Positions 25,848 through 35,438 of a stretch of 64,000 bases of DNA are shown here, in pieces. The translations under genes and the position numbers were made by a program. How positions within the stretch are numbered: position 1 is the stretch's first letter; every line of letters starts with the position of its first letter. The notes beneath the pieces are model-generated. The model ran no database searches, was not told where the DNA came from, and saw only the letters and a list, made by a program, of their open reading frames with translations. The DNA lies in the NCBI GenBank assembly GCA_963793005.1, contig CAWBYP010000004.1, positions 434,001 to 498,000 of the forward strand. The letters run 5' to 3'. Source of the stretch: RPQJ01 sp963793005 (lineage in GTDB: Bacteria; Pseudomonadota; Gammaproteobacteria; Steroidobacterales; Steroidobacteraceae).

Positions 25848-27023
25848 CTAGGTGCGCTCGAGCACCGTGGCGATGCCCTGCCCAAGTCCGATGCACATCG
25901 TCGACAGGCCGATGTCGGCGTCCTGCTGTTCCATCACGTTCAGCAGCGCTGTCGTGATGCGGGCACCGGAACAGCCCAGCGGATGACCAAGCGCGATCGC
26001 GCCGCCGTTCAGGTTCACGGTCTCGTCCATGCGATCCATGATGCCGAGTTCCTTGACGCAGGGCAGCGACTGCGCGGCAAACGCCTCGTTCAGCTCGGCC
26101 ACCTTGATGTCCTTCATCTCGAGCCCGGCACGCTTCAGCGCCTTCTTCGTCGCGGGCACCGGGCCGTAGCCCATGATCGCGGGGTCGCAGCCCGCGACCG
26201 CCATCGAGCGGATTTTCGCGCGCGGCTTGAGACCCAGCGCCTTGGCTCGCTCGTAGCTCATGACCAGCATCGCGGAGGCACCGTCCGAGATAGCAGACGA
26301 CGAGCCCGCGGTCACGGTTCCGCCTTTCGGGTCGAAGGCAGGCTTCAACGCGGCCAATGCCTCGAGCGATGCGTCCTGGCGTATCACTTCGTCGATGTCG
26401 CACAGCACGCGCACACCATCGGCGTCATGGCCTTCGATGCCGACGATCTCGTTCTTGAAGCGTCCCGCCAGCGTGGCTTCCCACGCCTTCTGGTGCGAGC
26501 GCAGCGCGAACTTGTCCTGCATCTCGCGGGTGATGCCGTGCATGCGCCCGAGCATCTCCGCCGTAAGACCCATCATGTTCGAGGCCTTGGCGTACTGCTT
26601 GGACGAAGACGGGTTCAGGTCGATGCCGTGCATCATGTTGACGTGGCCCATGTGCTCCACGCCGCCGATCACGAACACGTCGCCCTGCCCGGTCATGATC
26701 TGCGCAGCCGCAGTGTGCAGCGCCTGCATCGACGAGCCGCAGAGCCGGTTCACCGTCTGGCCCGGCACCGTGTGCGGGAGGCCTGCCAGCAGCAGCGAAT
26801 TGCGGGCAATGTTCATGCCCTGCTCGAGCGTCTGGTTGACGCAGCCCCAGATCACGTCCTCGACCTCGTCCATCTTTGCGGCCGGATTGCGCTTGAACAA
26901 TGCCTTGATCAACTCGGCCGAGAGCACTTCGGCTCGCACATTCCGGAACATGCCGCCCTTGGAGCGGCCCATTGCAGTGCGGACGCCATCGATGATGACG
27001 ACATCGCGGGGATTGAGACTCAT
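25848..27023 (-). CDS. fadA: 3-ketoacyl-CoA thiolase (FadA)
   Basis: 391 residues, matching FadA length. Of two near ATGs (27029, 27023) the second is preferred because GGAG sits eight bases before it and only two before the first. Thiolase signatures: nucleophile Cys in NRLCGSSMQALH, the NEAFAAQ loop and GHPLGCSGAR with the second catalytic cysteine region. It cleaves 3-ketoacyl-CoA with CoA to give acetyl-CoA in beta-oxidation, in an alpha2beta2 complex with FadB, whose gene ends 34 bases upstream. Confidence 0.95.
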   Translation of the reverse strand: MSLNPRDVVIIDGVRTAMGRSKGGMFRNVRAEVLSAELIKALFKRNPAAKMDEVEDVIWGCVNQTLEQGMNIARNSLLLAGLPHTVPGQTVNRLCGSSMQALHTAAAQIMTGQGDVFVIGGVEHMGHVNMMHGIDLNPSSSKQYAKASNMMGLTAEMLGRMHGITREMQDKFALRSHQKAWEATLAGRFKNEIVGIEGHDADGVRVLCDIDEVIRQDASLEALAALKPAFDPKGGTVTAGSSSAISDGASAMLVMSYERAKALGLKPRAKIRSMAVAGCDPAIMGYGPVPATKKALKRAGLEMKDIKVAELNEAFAAQSLPCVKELGIMDRMDETVNLNGGAIALGHPLGCSGARITTALLNVMEQQDADIGLSTMCIGLGQGIATVLERT

Positions 27024-27057
27024 GTTCATCTCTCCAGATTCTTGTGGGGCCGCTCGA

Positions 27058-29208
27058 TCAGCCGAGGAATTTCTTGCCGGACTTGGCCATGTCGCGCAGC
27101 AGCTTCGGCGCGTCGTAGAGCTTGCCGAGCGAAGCGTACTTGTCCGCCATCTCGACAAATGCCGCGGCACCCATCTGGTCCACGTAACGGCAGGCGCCGC
27201 CGCGGAACGGCGGGAAGCCGATGCCGTATATCAGTGACATGTCGGCCTCGGCCGGCGAGGCGACGATCTTGTCCTCGAGGCAGCGTGCGACCTCGTTGAC
27301 CAGCGGCACCATGCAGCGAGCGACGATCTCTTCCGGCGCGAACTCCTTGCGTGCCGCGACCACGCCCTTGATCAATTCATAGGTCTCGGGATCCGGGGTC
27401 TTCTTCGGCTTGCCCTTCTTGTCGGGCTCGTAGCTGTAGTAACCCTTGCCGGACTTCTGGCCGAGCCGCTTGTGCTCGACCAGGACTTCCGTCGCGCCCT
27501 TGAAGTCGGGCTGCATGCGGTCCGGGAAGCCTTCGGCCATGACGCCCGCGGCGTGCACCGCCGTGTCCATGCCCACCACGTCCATCAGGTAGGCCGGGCC
27601 CATCGGCCAGCCGAATCGCTCCATCGCCTTGTCCACGGCCATGAAATCCGCGCCGTCGCGCAACAACATGTGGAAACCGGCGAAATACGGGAACAGCACG
27701 CGGTTCACCATGAATCCCGGGCAGTCGTTCACGACGATCGGCGTCTTGCCCATCTTGAGTGCCAGCGCAACGGTAGCTGCGACCGCAGCGTCCGACGACT
27801 GCTTGCCACGGATCACTTCCACCAGCGGCATCATGTTCACCGGGTTGAAGAAGTGCATGCCGACGAAGTTCTGCGGGCGCTTGAGGCCCTCGGCAAGGAA
27901 GCTGATCGAGATCGTCGAGGTGTTCGACGCAATGATCGTGTCCTCGCGCACCAGCCCTTCGACCTCGGCGAACACCGCCTTCTTGACCTTCGGGTTCTCG
28001 ACCACGGCCTCGATGATGATGTCCACTTCCTTGAAGTCGCCGTAATTCAGCGTCGGGCGGATGCGGGACAGCGTCTGGCTCATCTTCTCAGGCGTCGACC
28101 TGCCCTTCTCGACCTGCTTCGCGAGCAGCTTGCCCGCCTCGTTCATGCCGAGGTCGAGCGCCTCGGAACGGATGTCCTTCATGATGATCGGCGTGCCCTT
28201 GACGGCGCTCTGGTAGGCGATGCCGCCACCCATGATGCCGGCGCCGAGAACCGCCGCCTGCTTGATCTCCTTGCCGCCCTTCTTCGCCCATGCACCGGCG
28301 GCCTTCTTCACGGCCTGGTCCGCCATGAAGAGCCCGATCAGCGCGTTCGCCTGTGGCGTCGCCGCGGCCTTGGCAAAGTACTTCGCCTCGATCGCGATGG
28401 CGTCGTCACGACCCTTGGTCGAGGATTCCTGGATGCTGCGGATCGCGAGCATCGGCGCCGGATAGTTCGGCCCAGCTTTCCCTGCGACGAATCCCATGGC
28501 GCTGGTGAACGCCATCATCGACTCCATCGGGTTCAGTTTCACTGGCGCGAGCTTCTCGTCGCGCCTGGCCTTCCAGTCGAGGCGACCGGAAATGGCTTCC
28601 TTCAGCATCGCGACTGCTGCGTCGCGCAGCGCCTCGGGCGCCACGACTGCGTCCACCGCGCCGTCCTTCAGCGCGGCGTCGGCCTTCTTGTCCGCGCCCG
28701 TGCAGATCCACTCGATCGCGTTGTCCACACCGATCACGCGCGGCATTCGCACGCTTCCGCCGAAGCCCGGGAAAATGCCGAGCTTCACTTCGGGGAAGCC
28801 GACCGACGCCGCGGTCGACATCACGCGGAAGTCGCAGGCCAGCGCGAGCTCCAGCCCGCCGCCGAGACAGACGCCGTTGATCGCCGCGACCTTCGGGAAC
28901 GGCAGGTCCTCGAACCGGCACAGCAACTGGTTGACTTCGAGGACGCCCTTGGCGACAGCTTCCTCACCCGCCGCAAACATCGCGCCGAACTCGGTCACGT
29001 CGGCACCGACGATGAACACCGACTTGCCCGACGTGACGATGACGCCCTTGACGCTCGCATCCTTCGCGATCGCCTGGGTGGCCGCATCGAAGTCGCGCAG
29101 CGCGGCCTGGCTCAACTTGTTGACCGATTCGCCGGCAAGGTCGAATTTCAGTTCGACAAGGCCGTCGCCCAGCGCGGTGGCGCTGAAAGCGGGTCCTGAA
29201 TACAGCAT
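27058..29208 (-). CDS. fadB: Multifunctional fatty acid oxidation complex alpha subunit (FadB)
   Basis: ATG 29208 (MLYSGPAFSATALGDG) gives 716 residues, close to the E. coli protein; further upstream frame is spurious. N-terminal enoyl-CoA hydratase/isomerase domain (FIVGADVTEFG; GVCLGGGLELALACDFR) and, from about residue 310, 3-hydroxyacyl-CoA dehydrogenase with NAD loop AAVLGAGIMGGGIAYQSA and catalytic HFFNPVNMMPLVEVI. First gene of fadBA. Works on cytosolic enoyl- and hydroxyacyl-CoAs. Confidence 0.95.
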   Translation of the reverse strand: MLYSGPAFSATALGDGLVELKFDLAGESVNKLSQAALRDFDAATQAIAKDASVKGVIVTSGKSVFIVGADVTEFGAMFAAGEEAVAKGVLEVNQLLCRFEDLPFPKVAAINGVCLGGGLELALACDFRVMSTAASVGFPEVKLGIFPGFGGSVRMPRVIGVDNAIEWICTGADKKADAALKDGAVDAVVAPEALRDAAVAMLKEAISGRLDWKARRDEKLAPVKLNPMESMMAFTSAMGFVAGKAGPNYPAPMLAIRSIQESSTKGRDDAIAIEAKYFAKAAATPQANALIGLFMADQAVKKAAGAWAKKGGKEIKQAAVLGAGIMGGGIAYQSAVKGTPIIMKDIRSEALDLGMNEAGKLLAKQVEKGRSTPEKMSQTLSRIRPTLNYGDFKEVDIIIEAVVENPKVKKAVFAEVEGLVREDTIIASNTSTISISFLAEGLKRPQNFVGMHFFNPVNMMPLVEVIRGKQSSDAAVAATVALALKMGKTPIVVNDCPGFMVNRVLFPYFAGFHMLLRDGADFMAVDKAMERFGWPMGPAYLMDVVGMDTAVHAAGVMAEGFPDRMQPDFKGATEVLVEHKRLGQKSGKGYYSYEPDKKGKPKKTPDPETYELIKGVVAARKEFAPEEIVARCMVPLVNEVARCLEDKIVASPAEADMSLIYGIGFPPFRGGACRYVDQMGAAAFVEMADKYASLGKLYDAPKLLRDMAKSGKKFLG

Positions 29209-29375
29209 GGAGTGGTCTCCCTTCGTGAGATTCGGCAAGCAATGCCCAGCCGCCGCCGGAAGGCGCAGACCAGACGTTGTGCCGAGTTTGCGGCACTGCA
29301 CTACTTTTGTTAATGGGGATTTCCGAGGAAACGACCGGGTGCCGGGCCGGCCCTGATTCATCATAGACTTACGCC

Positions 29376-31385
29376 ATGCATCAACTGCGCGACATTGCCC
29401 TTGCCAGCACCCGGATTCGCCCGTCTGCGCTCGCTGCGCTGGCATTCCTGCTGATAACGGCCTCGATCTGGCCGGCCAGGGCGACCGACGCGGGCACCGA
29501 TTCGCTTGCCGAGGGACGCCGGCAATTCCTCGCCGCATATGCAGCGGCGGACAGCGGCGCCCCGGGCACGGCCACCGCGGACAGCGACGTGCTGCGCGCC
29601 TACCCGCTCTATCCCTATGTCATCGCGGCCAGGTTGCAGAAACAGCTGGACGACCCGGCCGCCGCGCCTGCCATCCGGGCCTTTCTCGACACCTATGGCG
29701 ACCAGCCCGCGGGGCAGTCACTGCGCAGCCGATGGTTGATGGCACTCGCCGTGGGCAAGCGCTGGGACGATTATCTTTCCGTGTACCGGCCGGACATCGA
29801 CGATACGGTCGCCGCACGCTGCAACGCGTACACCGCGCGCATCGCGCTCGGCCGTACCGACGGGCTCGCAGACCTGGTCATTGCCGAGTGGGACGTTCCG
29901 AAGAGTGTGCCGCCAACCTGTGATCCCGCATTCGACTGGTTGCGTGCCCGGGGACTGCTCACGCCGGAACTGATTGAGCACCGGGCTCGTGCGGCGCTCG
30001 CGGCAGGGGAATCGGGCCTCGCACGCTATCTGGCGAAATCGATGCCGGCATCCGCGGCCGCGCCGGTACTGCAGTGGGCGGAGCTGATCGATAAGCCCCA
30101 GGAGTCGATCGCATCGTTGATTGCTTCGCCCGACACGCGCGTCGAACCGGCTGCGCTGCTGGCTGGCTGGAACCGGTACGCGCGCAAGGACGCCGACGCG
30201 GCAGCCGATCTCTATCCGTCCCTGGTACGCGCGCGGCGTCTCGACACGGCCCAGGCTGCGAGTCCTTACGCGATCGCGCTCGGCGTGCAGCTGGCACTGA
30301 GCCGCAGGCCGCGCGCACTCGAGTTCTTCTCGCTGGGGCAACCGGGCGACTACAACGAACTCTCCTGGGAGTGGCATGTTCGTGCCGCGCTCTGGGCCGG
30401 TGACTGGACGCGGGTGCGCGAGACGATCGCGGCGATGCCCGAGGACCTTCGCAGCCAGAATAGATGGCGCTACTGGACTGCGCGCTCCGCCGAGCAGTTG
30501 GGCGACAAGGAACTGGCAAAGCAGGGCTATGCGCAGGTCCTGCCCACCGACAACTGGTATGCCGTGCTCTCGGCCGCGCGCCTGGGCCAGACGTTCGCCC
30601 CGACACTCGTGCCGATGGGACTGAACGACAAGGAGATGGACGCCCTCGCATTGCAGCCCGCTTTCGTGCGCGCGATGGAATTCGTCCGCTGTGACATGGA
30701 AACGCTCGCGATCGTGGAATGGCGCGCCGGGTACGCCAACCTCGCGCAGCCCCAGCAGGTGCAGGCGATCGGGCTCGCGGCGCGCTGGGGCTGGTATCTG
30801 CAGGCCATTGCCGCGGCGGCGAAGCTCAGGTTCTTCGACGACTACGACGTGCTGTATCCGCGGCCCTACGATCCTGAAGTACGCAGGGGCGCCTCACTGA
30901 CCGGGCTTCCACCCGACCTGATCTACGCGATCATCCGCCAGGAGAGCCTCTATCGCGCCGACGCACGGTCCAGCGCCGGGGCGCTAGGACTCATGCAGCT
31001 GCTGCCCGAGACGGCCAGGCGCACCGCGAAGGCCTGGGACCTGCCGCTGCGCTCGACCGCGGCGCTGCTGCAACCATCGGTCAACGTGCCGCTCGGTTCG
31101 GCCTACCTGCGCGGCCTGTATGACCGCAGTGGCGGGCAGGCATCGCTCGCGATGGGCGGCTACAACGCGGGGCCCGGGGCCGTACGCCGCTGGCTCCCGG
31201 ATGCGCCGATGGCCATGGACGTCTGGGTAGAGAACATTCCCTACAACGAGACGCGCGGCTACGTGCAGCGTGTCTCCTGGCACATGATCGTGTTCGGCTG
31301 GCTCAGCGACCGGAAACCGCGCGACGTATCGGGATGGCTGGGCACGATACGGGCGCCGGGCGCAGGCAACGAGTCCGATCCTTGA
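29376..31385 (+). CDS. slt: Soluble lytic murein transglycosylase (Slt70 type)
   Basis: 669 residues. A signal peptide (LAALAFLLITASIWPARA) leads into a long superhelical alpha domain (about 40-480) and a C-terminal lysozyme-like SLT domain. Catalytic Glu523 lies in IIRQESLYRADARSSAGALG, followed by GLMQLLPETA and the MGGYNAGPGAVRRW motif. Slt70 enzymes cleave the MurNAc-GlcNAc bond with 1,6-anhydro product in the periplasm. The gene is divergent from fadBA. Confidence 0.93.
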   Translation: MHQLRDIALASTRIRPSALAALAFLLITASIWPARATDAGTDSLAEGRRQFLAAYAAADSGAPGTATADSDVLRAYPLYPYVIAARLQKQLDDPAAAPAIRAFLDTYGDQPAGQSLRSRWLMALAVGKRWDDYLSVYRPDIDDTVAARCNAYTARIALGRTDGLADLVIAEWDVPKSVPPTCDPAFDWLRARGLLTPELIEHRARAALAAGESGLARYLAKSMPASAAAPVLQWAELIDKPQESIASLIASPDTRVEPAALLAGWNRYARKDADAAADLYPSLVRARRLDTAQAASPYAIALGVQLALSRRPRALEFFSLGQPGDYNELSWEWHVRAALWAGDWTRVRETIAAMPEDLRSQNRWRYWTARSAEQLGDKELAKQGYAQVLPTDNWYAVLSAARLGQTFAPTLVPMGLNDKEMDALALQPAFVRAMEFVRCDMETLAIVEWRAGYANLAQPQQVQAIGLAARWGWYLQAIAAAAKLRFFDDYDVLYPRPYDPEVRRGASLTGLPPDLIYAIIRQESLYRADARSSAGALGLMQLLPETARRTAKAWDLPLRSTAALLQPSVNVPLGSAYLRGLYDRSGGQASLAMGGYNAGPGAVRRWLPDAPMAMDVWVENIPYNETRGYVQRVSWHMIVFGWLSDRKPRDVSGWLGTIRAPGAGNESDP

Positions 31386-31409
31386 GCCGGAGCGGTCGTG
31401 AACCGGCTC
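31384..31409. terminator. Hairpin between convergent slt and MDR genes
   Basis: GAGCCGG/CCGGCTC stem with a 12-base loop starting on the slt stop codon; modest strength. Confidence 0.4.
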
Positions 31410-31439
31410 TGGTGCGCGCTGCGTTCAGCACGCCCAGGC

Positions 31440-32456
31440 TTACGGCTTCAGCAGCACCTTGCCGAAGTTCCTGCGATCCTGGATGTACTGGTGCGCCGCC
31501 GCGGCGTCCTCGAACCGAAACACCTTGTCGACAACCGGCGCGAACGTGCCGTCCGCCACCAGTCCAATAATCTGCCGTATCTCGTCGCGCATCCGGCCGT
31601 ATTCCGGGAACAGCCGCCCCATGTTGAGCCCCGAGATGCTGCGGTTCGCGTTCAGCAGCGCAAGCGGGTGGAAGAACGGCGTCGTTACCAGCCCCTTGAC
31701 CAGTGACAAAGGGTTCATGCGCTCGCCGGTCACCGTAGCTGAGAAACCGAACATCGCCAGGTGGCCCAGCGGCGCGAGCAGGCGATAGTTCACGCGGATA
31801 GAACTGCCACCTGCCGAATCCAGCGCGATGTCGACGCCGCGGCCCGCCGTCAGCTTGAGAATCTCGGCCTCGACATCCTGGCCGCGGTAGTCGATGCAGT
31901 GCTCGCAGCCCATCGCTTTCAATCGCTGGTGCTTGCCGGCGCTCGCGGTTCCGATCGGCGTTGCGCCGCGCCACAGGCTGATCTGCAGCGCCGCAAGGCC
32001 CACGCCACCGCCAGCTGACTGGATCAGTACGGTCTGGCCGGGCCGAACGCTCGCCTGGCGCGTGAGCATCACCCATGCCGTGCCGTAGTTGACGGCGATC
32101 GCACCGGCAGTTTCCAGGCTGACCGAGTCGGGCAGCTTGTGCACCCACTCGGCATTGACCGAGACCACCTCGCTGTAGCCGCCAAAGCGCGTCAGCGCCA
32201 TTACCCGGTCGCCAACGGCGAGACCGCTGACGCCGCTGCCGACCTGGTCGATGACGCCGGAGACTTCGTAGCCGACTACGCAGGGTGGCTTCGGAGCGTC
32301 CGGATACTGGCCCATGCGCGCCTGGATGTCGGCGAAGTTGACACCCGCATACGCGACGCGGATGCGGACTTCGCCGGCTTCCACCGACGGCTCGATGGCC
32401 TCACGCACCTGCAGTTTTTCAGGTGCGCCTGATCCGGATATCCAGACCTGCTTCAT
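31440..32456 (-). CDS. Zinc-independent medium-chain dehydrogenase, quinone oxidoreductase/VAT1-like
   Basis: 338 residues: GroES-like N-terminal domain (YAGVNFADIQARMGQYP) and Rossmann domain with VLIQSAGGGVGLAALQ for NADPH binding. Structural and catalytic zinc cysteines are missing, as in quinone oxidoreductases (QOR) and VAT-1 homologues. It probably reduces quinones or enones with NADPH in the cytoplasm; substrate unknown. Single gene between slt and the S9 peptidase. Confidence 0.85.
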   Translation of the reverse strand: MKQVWISGSGAPEKLQVREAIEPSVEAGEVRIRVAYAGVNFADIQARMGQYPDAPKPPCVVGYEVSGVIDQVGSGVSGLAVGDRVMALTRFGGYSEVVSVNAEWVHKLPDSVSLETAGAIAVNYGTAWVMLTRQASVRPGQTVLIQSAGGGVGLAALQISLWRGATPIGTASAGKHQRLKAMGCEHCIDYRGQDVEAEILKLTAGRGVDIALDSAGGSSIRVNYRLLAPLGHLAMFGFSATVTGERMNPLSLVKGLVTTPFFHPLALLNANRSISGLNMGRLFPEYGRMRDEIRQIIGLVADGTFAPVVDKVFRFEDAAAAHQYIQDRRNFGKVLLKP

Positions 32457-32597
32457 CAGTCTTCTGCCTTGCCACGCTTCCAGAACCGGCGGTTTCGCGG
32501 ACGCGAGTCAACAGGATACACAGTTAGTTTCCCCTCTCGACGCCGAACGTGACTCGGATATATTGCGCACTGGGAACGCCGGCAAATGGAGACTTGC

Positions 32598-34595
32598 ATG
32601 GTTCGATCGACTCCGCGCCTGGCACGACTTGCGCTGGCAGTCGTCTGCTCGATTTTTCCCGCGATCCCGCACGCTGCAGATGCGCCGCCGCCGACTCCGG
32701 CGTTCGGCCAGATTCCGGACTTCAAGCATCTCGCCCTTTCCCCGGACGGCCAGACCATTCTCGTCGACCGTGCCACTGAAAATGGTCCGCAAGTGATCTT
32801 CTTGAGGCCGGGCCAGCCACGGCCGTTGCGCGTATTGAATGTCGGCACCGGCATATCGCTGCGCGGGCTGCGTTGGGCAGACAATGACACTGCACTCATC
32901 GAGGTAAGCACTACGACCCACGTGCCGGGACAGAGATCTGCGCCCAACCGGACATTCGAATTCTTCCGCACCATGGCGGCGGACATCGCGGGAGGTGAAC
33001 CCAGAATACTTCTCCTTGGCGACGGCAACCGGGACCTCGTGACCGGCGCAGAATTGCTGGCCGCAAATCCGCTTCGCAAGGACACTGTCTCCATGGCGTC
33101 GTGGGAATTCGTGCCTGAAAAGCGCATGCCAGCCGTTGGCACACGCCTGCGGGATTCCAGGGGCGACGACGGCTGGGTAATGACTCTGTTCGACGTGGAC
33201 ACGAAATCTGGCAGGGGCCGGGTCGTCGCGCGAGGGTCGGCGTACACGTTCCAGTGGATGGTCAGTCCCGACGGCAGGCCGCTGGCGCGATCGGAATGGA
33301 ATCCAGAGACGCGCGAATCCACCATCCTCCTCATGGACGGAATCACCTGGCGGCCAATCTTCAAGGCGAAGGGCATCGATCCGCTGTCTCTTGCGGGCGT
33401 CACGGCCGACGGAAAAGCCGTGGTGGCCATTGGCGAGAACGGCACTGCAAACTCCAGGGCGTGGGCGCTGCCATTCGACGGGTCGCCCGCATTCGTGGCA
33501 TTCGAGGAATCCGGAGTCGATGTCAACGGCGCGGCCGTGGCACAGGACACGGGTGTCGTGACCGGATATTGGCTGTCGGGACTCAATCCACGCCTCGTAT
33601 ACGTCGACCCGAAGAATGCCGCACTGGAACGTGCGCTCGAAAAGGCGTTTCCGGATCGCTCGGTGTACATCGTGGACCGGTCGACTGACAGTCAGCGCCT
33701 GCTGGTGGAGACGGAAACCAGCATGCATCCGTCCGTGTATTACCTCGTGGACCGCACGGCTCACAAGGCAGACATCGTCGGCGAGGCTTATCCTGCGCTG
33801 AACGGCGCGCAACTCGGCGAGGTTCGCAAGATCACCTACGACGCGCGCGACGGCACGCGGATCCCTGCGTTCCTGACATTGCCGCCCGGCAAGGGCGACA
33901 AGGACCTTCCGCTGGTAGTGCTGGTGCACGGCGGTCCCGAATCAAGTGACCCGGGCGGGTTCGACTGGTGGGCGCAGTTCCTCGCCACGCGCGGCTATGC
34001 AGTGCTGCAGCCGCAATTCCGTGGCTCGACCGGCTATGGAACGGCGCACCGGCTCGCCGGATATCGGCAGTGGGGCGCTTTGATGCAGGACGACGTGACC
34101 GACGGCGTACGCCACCTGATTGCAACCGGCGTGGCGAACGCGAAGCACGTCTGCATAATGGGGGCGAGTTATGGCGGCTATGCGGCACTGGCGGGCGCGG
34201 CGTTCACGCCGGACCTGTATGCCTGCGCCGTAAGCGTAAACGGGGTTTCAGATCTTCCGCAGATGATCGGTGACGTACGGTCGAAAGCGGGAAGCGATTC
34301 GAATTCGCTCGCCTACTGGAAGGACCACATCGGATCGCCAGGTGATCCGAATGTCTTGCAGGCCTCGCCTGCGCGAGCAGCAACTGCCATCGAGGCTGCG
34401 ATCCTGCTGATACACGGCGATGAGGACACGGTGGTTCCTGCAAAACAGTCGCAGACGATGGCACAGGCACTCGACACCGCTGGCAAGCCGTACGAATACG
34501 TGAAGCTGGCCGGCGAAGATCACTGGCTGTCCAGCGGGAAGACCCGCACCCAGCTACTCCAGACGATCGAGGCCTTCCTCGCCAAGCACCTCTAG
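32598..34595 (+). CDS. Secreted S9-family peptidase (dipeptidyl aminopeptidase/acylaminoacyl peptidase type)
   Basis: Start at ATG 32598 is preferred over ATG 32586 because GGAG (32588-32591) is six bases before it. The 665-residue product has a signal peptide (LARLALAVVCSIFPAIPHAA), a seven-bladed-type beta-propeller region (about 35-400) and a C-terminal alpha/beta-hydrolase domain with the full triad: Ser524 in GASYGGYAAL, Asp610 in HGDEDTVVP, His642 in GEDHWLS. Such enzymes trim peptides from their N-terminus in the periplasm. Confidence 0.92.
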   Translation: MVRSTPRLARLALAVVCSIFPAIPHAADAPPPTPAFGQIPDFKHLALSPDGQTILVDRATENGPQVIFLRPGQPRPLRVLNVGTGISLRGLRWADNDTALIEVSTTTHVPGQRSAPNRTFEFFRTMAADIAGGEPRILLLGDGNRDLVTGAELLAANPLRKDTVSMASWEFVPEKRMPAVGTRLRDSRGDDGWVMTLFDVDTKSGRGRVVARGSAYTFQWMVSPDGRPLARSEWNPETRESTILLMDGITWRPIFKAKGIDPLSLAGVTADGKAVVAIGENGTANSRAWALPFDGSPAFVAFEESGVDVNGAAVAQDTGVVTGYWLSGLNPRLVYVDPKNAALERALEKAFPDRSVYIVDRSTDSQRLLVETETSMHPSVYYLVDRTAHKADIVGEAYPALNGAQLGEVRKITYDARDGTRIPAFLTLPPGKGDKDLPLVVLVHGGPESSDPGGFDWWAQFLATRGYAVLQPQFRGSTGYGTAHRLAGYRQWGALMQDDVTDGVRHLIATGVANAKHVCIMGASYGGYAALAGAAFTPDLYACAVSVNGVSDLPQMIGDVRSKAGSDSNSLAYWKDHIGSPGDPNVLQASPARAATAIEAAILLIHGDEDTVVPAKQSQTMAQALDTAGKPYEYVKLAGEDHWLSSGKTRTQLLQTIEAFLAKHL

Positions 34596-34607
34596 CGCCA
34601 GCCGCCG

Positions 34608-35132
34608 TCAAGCGACCTGCGCCTGCCCGATGCCGAGCGAAGCCGCGACATGCTCGCGTTCACGCGCCGTGGCATCGCCGAACAGCAACTCGTGCCATTC
34701 GCGCAGGAATGCCCGGGAGCGTTCGCAGGGGCGACGGGCTGCCCGGCGACAGACAGTGGCGACGTCGTCGGCCGACAGCGCAAGGCGCAGCGGAACCAGC
34801 CGCTCGTTGATGCCATCGTCACCGAGCGCGAGCAGCGCCGCGAACACCGCGCCGCGATTGAGCGCCAGCCCGCGGCGGACCCACTCGGTCGCATCGTGGG
34901 CCGCGGCGTTTCGCTCTAGTGCGTCGCGCACCACGCCGACATAGGCCGAGGTGGCCGCAAACACGACGTCCTCGTCGTGATCGGCAAGCGCGAAGGGAAG
35001 CAGGGATTCCGCGCCTCGTTCCCCCGACGCGACGCCGCTGCGCGCCTCTTCGAGGAACTGACGGCGCGAGGCCGCCGAACGGGCGGGCAGTTTCTGCAGG
35101 TAGTCGATCAGCACAGGCGTTATCGAGTTCAT
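34608..35132 (-). CDS. Hypothetical alpha-helical protein
   Basis: The ATG at 35132 is supported by GGAGG seven bases upstream; an ATG 21 bases earlier lacks one. The 174-residue soluble product is alanine/leucine-rich and looks fully helical, with HEAT-like character (LLPFALADHDEDVVFAATSAY; RGLALNRGAVFAALLAL). I recognise no family. A terminator-bearing RNA candidate lies immediately upstream on the same strand and might control it. Confidence 0.65.
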   Translation of the reverse strand: MNSITPVLIDYLQKLPARSAASRRQFLEEARSGVASGERGAESLLPFALADHDEDVVFAATSAYVGVVRDALERNAAAHDATEWVRRGLALNRGAVFAALLALGDDGINERLVPLRLALSADDVATVCRRAARRPCERSRAFLREWHELLFGDATAREREHVAASLGIGQAQVA

Positions 35133-35211
35133 GGTCAAACCTCCAGTCCTCATGCGGGCCGCAGACCTGACCGGGATCCAACGAGCGGCGCACGACGTGG
35201 CTGGAGGCAGA

Positions 35212-35254
35212 AACGAAAAACCCTCCGCGCCACGATTCGAGCGCCGGAGGGTTT
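35212..35254 (-). terminator. Rho-independent terminator of the RNA candidate
   Basis: AAACCCTCCG/CGGAGGGTTT stem (35245-35254 with 35218-35227), followed on the minus strand by TTTTTCGTTT. A clear stem plus U-tract in the minus direction only. Confidence 0.8.
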
Positions 35255-35364
35255 AGAAAGCTACACCCGCTTCGTTGCCTTCCGGCCGCATCCGCGTCTC
35301 TCGACGCGCGCCACCTTGCCCGGGAAGGCAGGTTGGCCGGGGCAAACGCCCCTTTCTTGATGCG
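35212..35364 (-). ncRNA. Candidate structured non-coding RNA or attenuator
   Basis: On the minus strand an extended -10 promoter (TGCTATACT, -10 at 35371-35376) is followed by about 150 bases of highly structured sequence: hairpin GGGGCGTTTGCCCC (35339-35352), an outer helix TGCCTTCC/GGAAGGCA (35323-35330 with 35276-35283), an inner hairpin CGCGTC-GAGA-GACGCG (35293-35308, GNRA-type loop), and a Rho-independent terminator. No open frame fits. It does not match 4.5S, 6S, tmRNA, RNase P or the common riboswitch cores I know. The next gene starts about 80 bases downstream, so it may be a free sRNA or a leader with attenuator. Confidence 0.5.
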
Positions 35365-35370
35365 AGCGGG

Positions 35371-35379
35371 AGTATAGCA
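35371..35379 (-). promoter_or_regulatory. Extended -10 promoter element
   Basis: Minus-strand TGCTATACT matches the extended -10 consensus TGnTATAAT with one mismatch; there is no good -35 at 17 bases. It would start transcription near 35364. Confidence 0.45.
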
Positions 35380-35400
35380 AAGCCAATTTCAAAATAAATC

Positions 35401-35413
35401 GGTGCCAGGCACC
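35401..35413. repeat. REP-like palindrome B, copy 3
   Basis: GGTGCCAGGCACC followed by GATTTTTCGG, in the gap between the RNA candidate and the membrane-protein gene; here palindrome A is absent. Confidence 0.65.
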
Positions 35414-35438
35414 GATTTTTCGGCCGAACCCCAACCCG

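Noticed and set aside
27058..29538. N-terminal extension of fadB to 29538
   Set aside because: Extension overlaps the divergent slt gene, has no ribosome-binding site and no FadB similarity; ATG 29208 matches family length.
35212..35390. 4.5S/SRP, 6S, cobalamin or c-di-GMP riboswitch
   Set aside because: Key conserved blocks (e.g. GGAAGCAGCC of SRP RNA, GCCACTG of cobalamin switches, GEMM tetraloop receptor) were not found; left as unassigned RNA.
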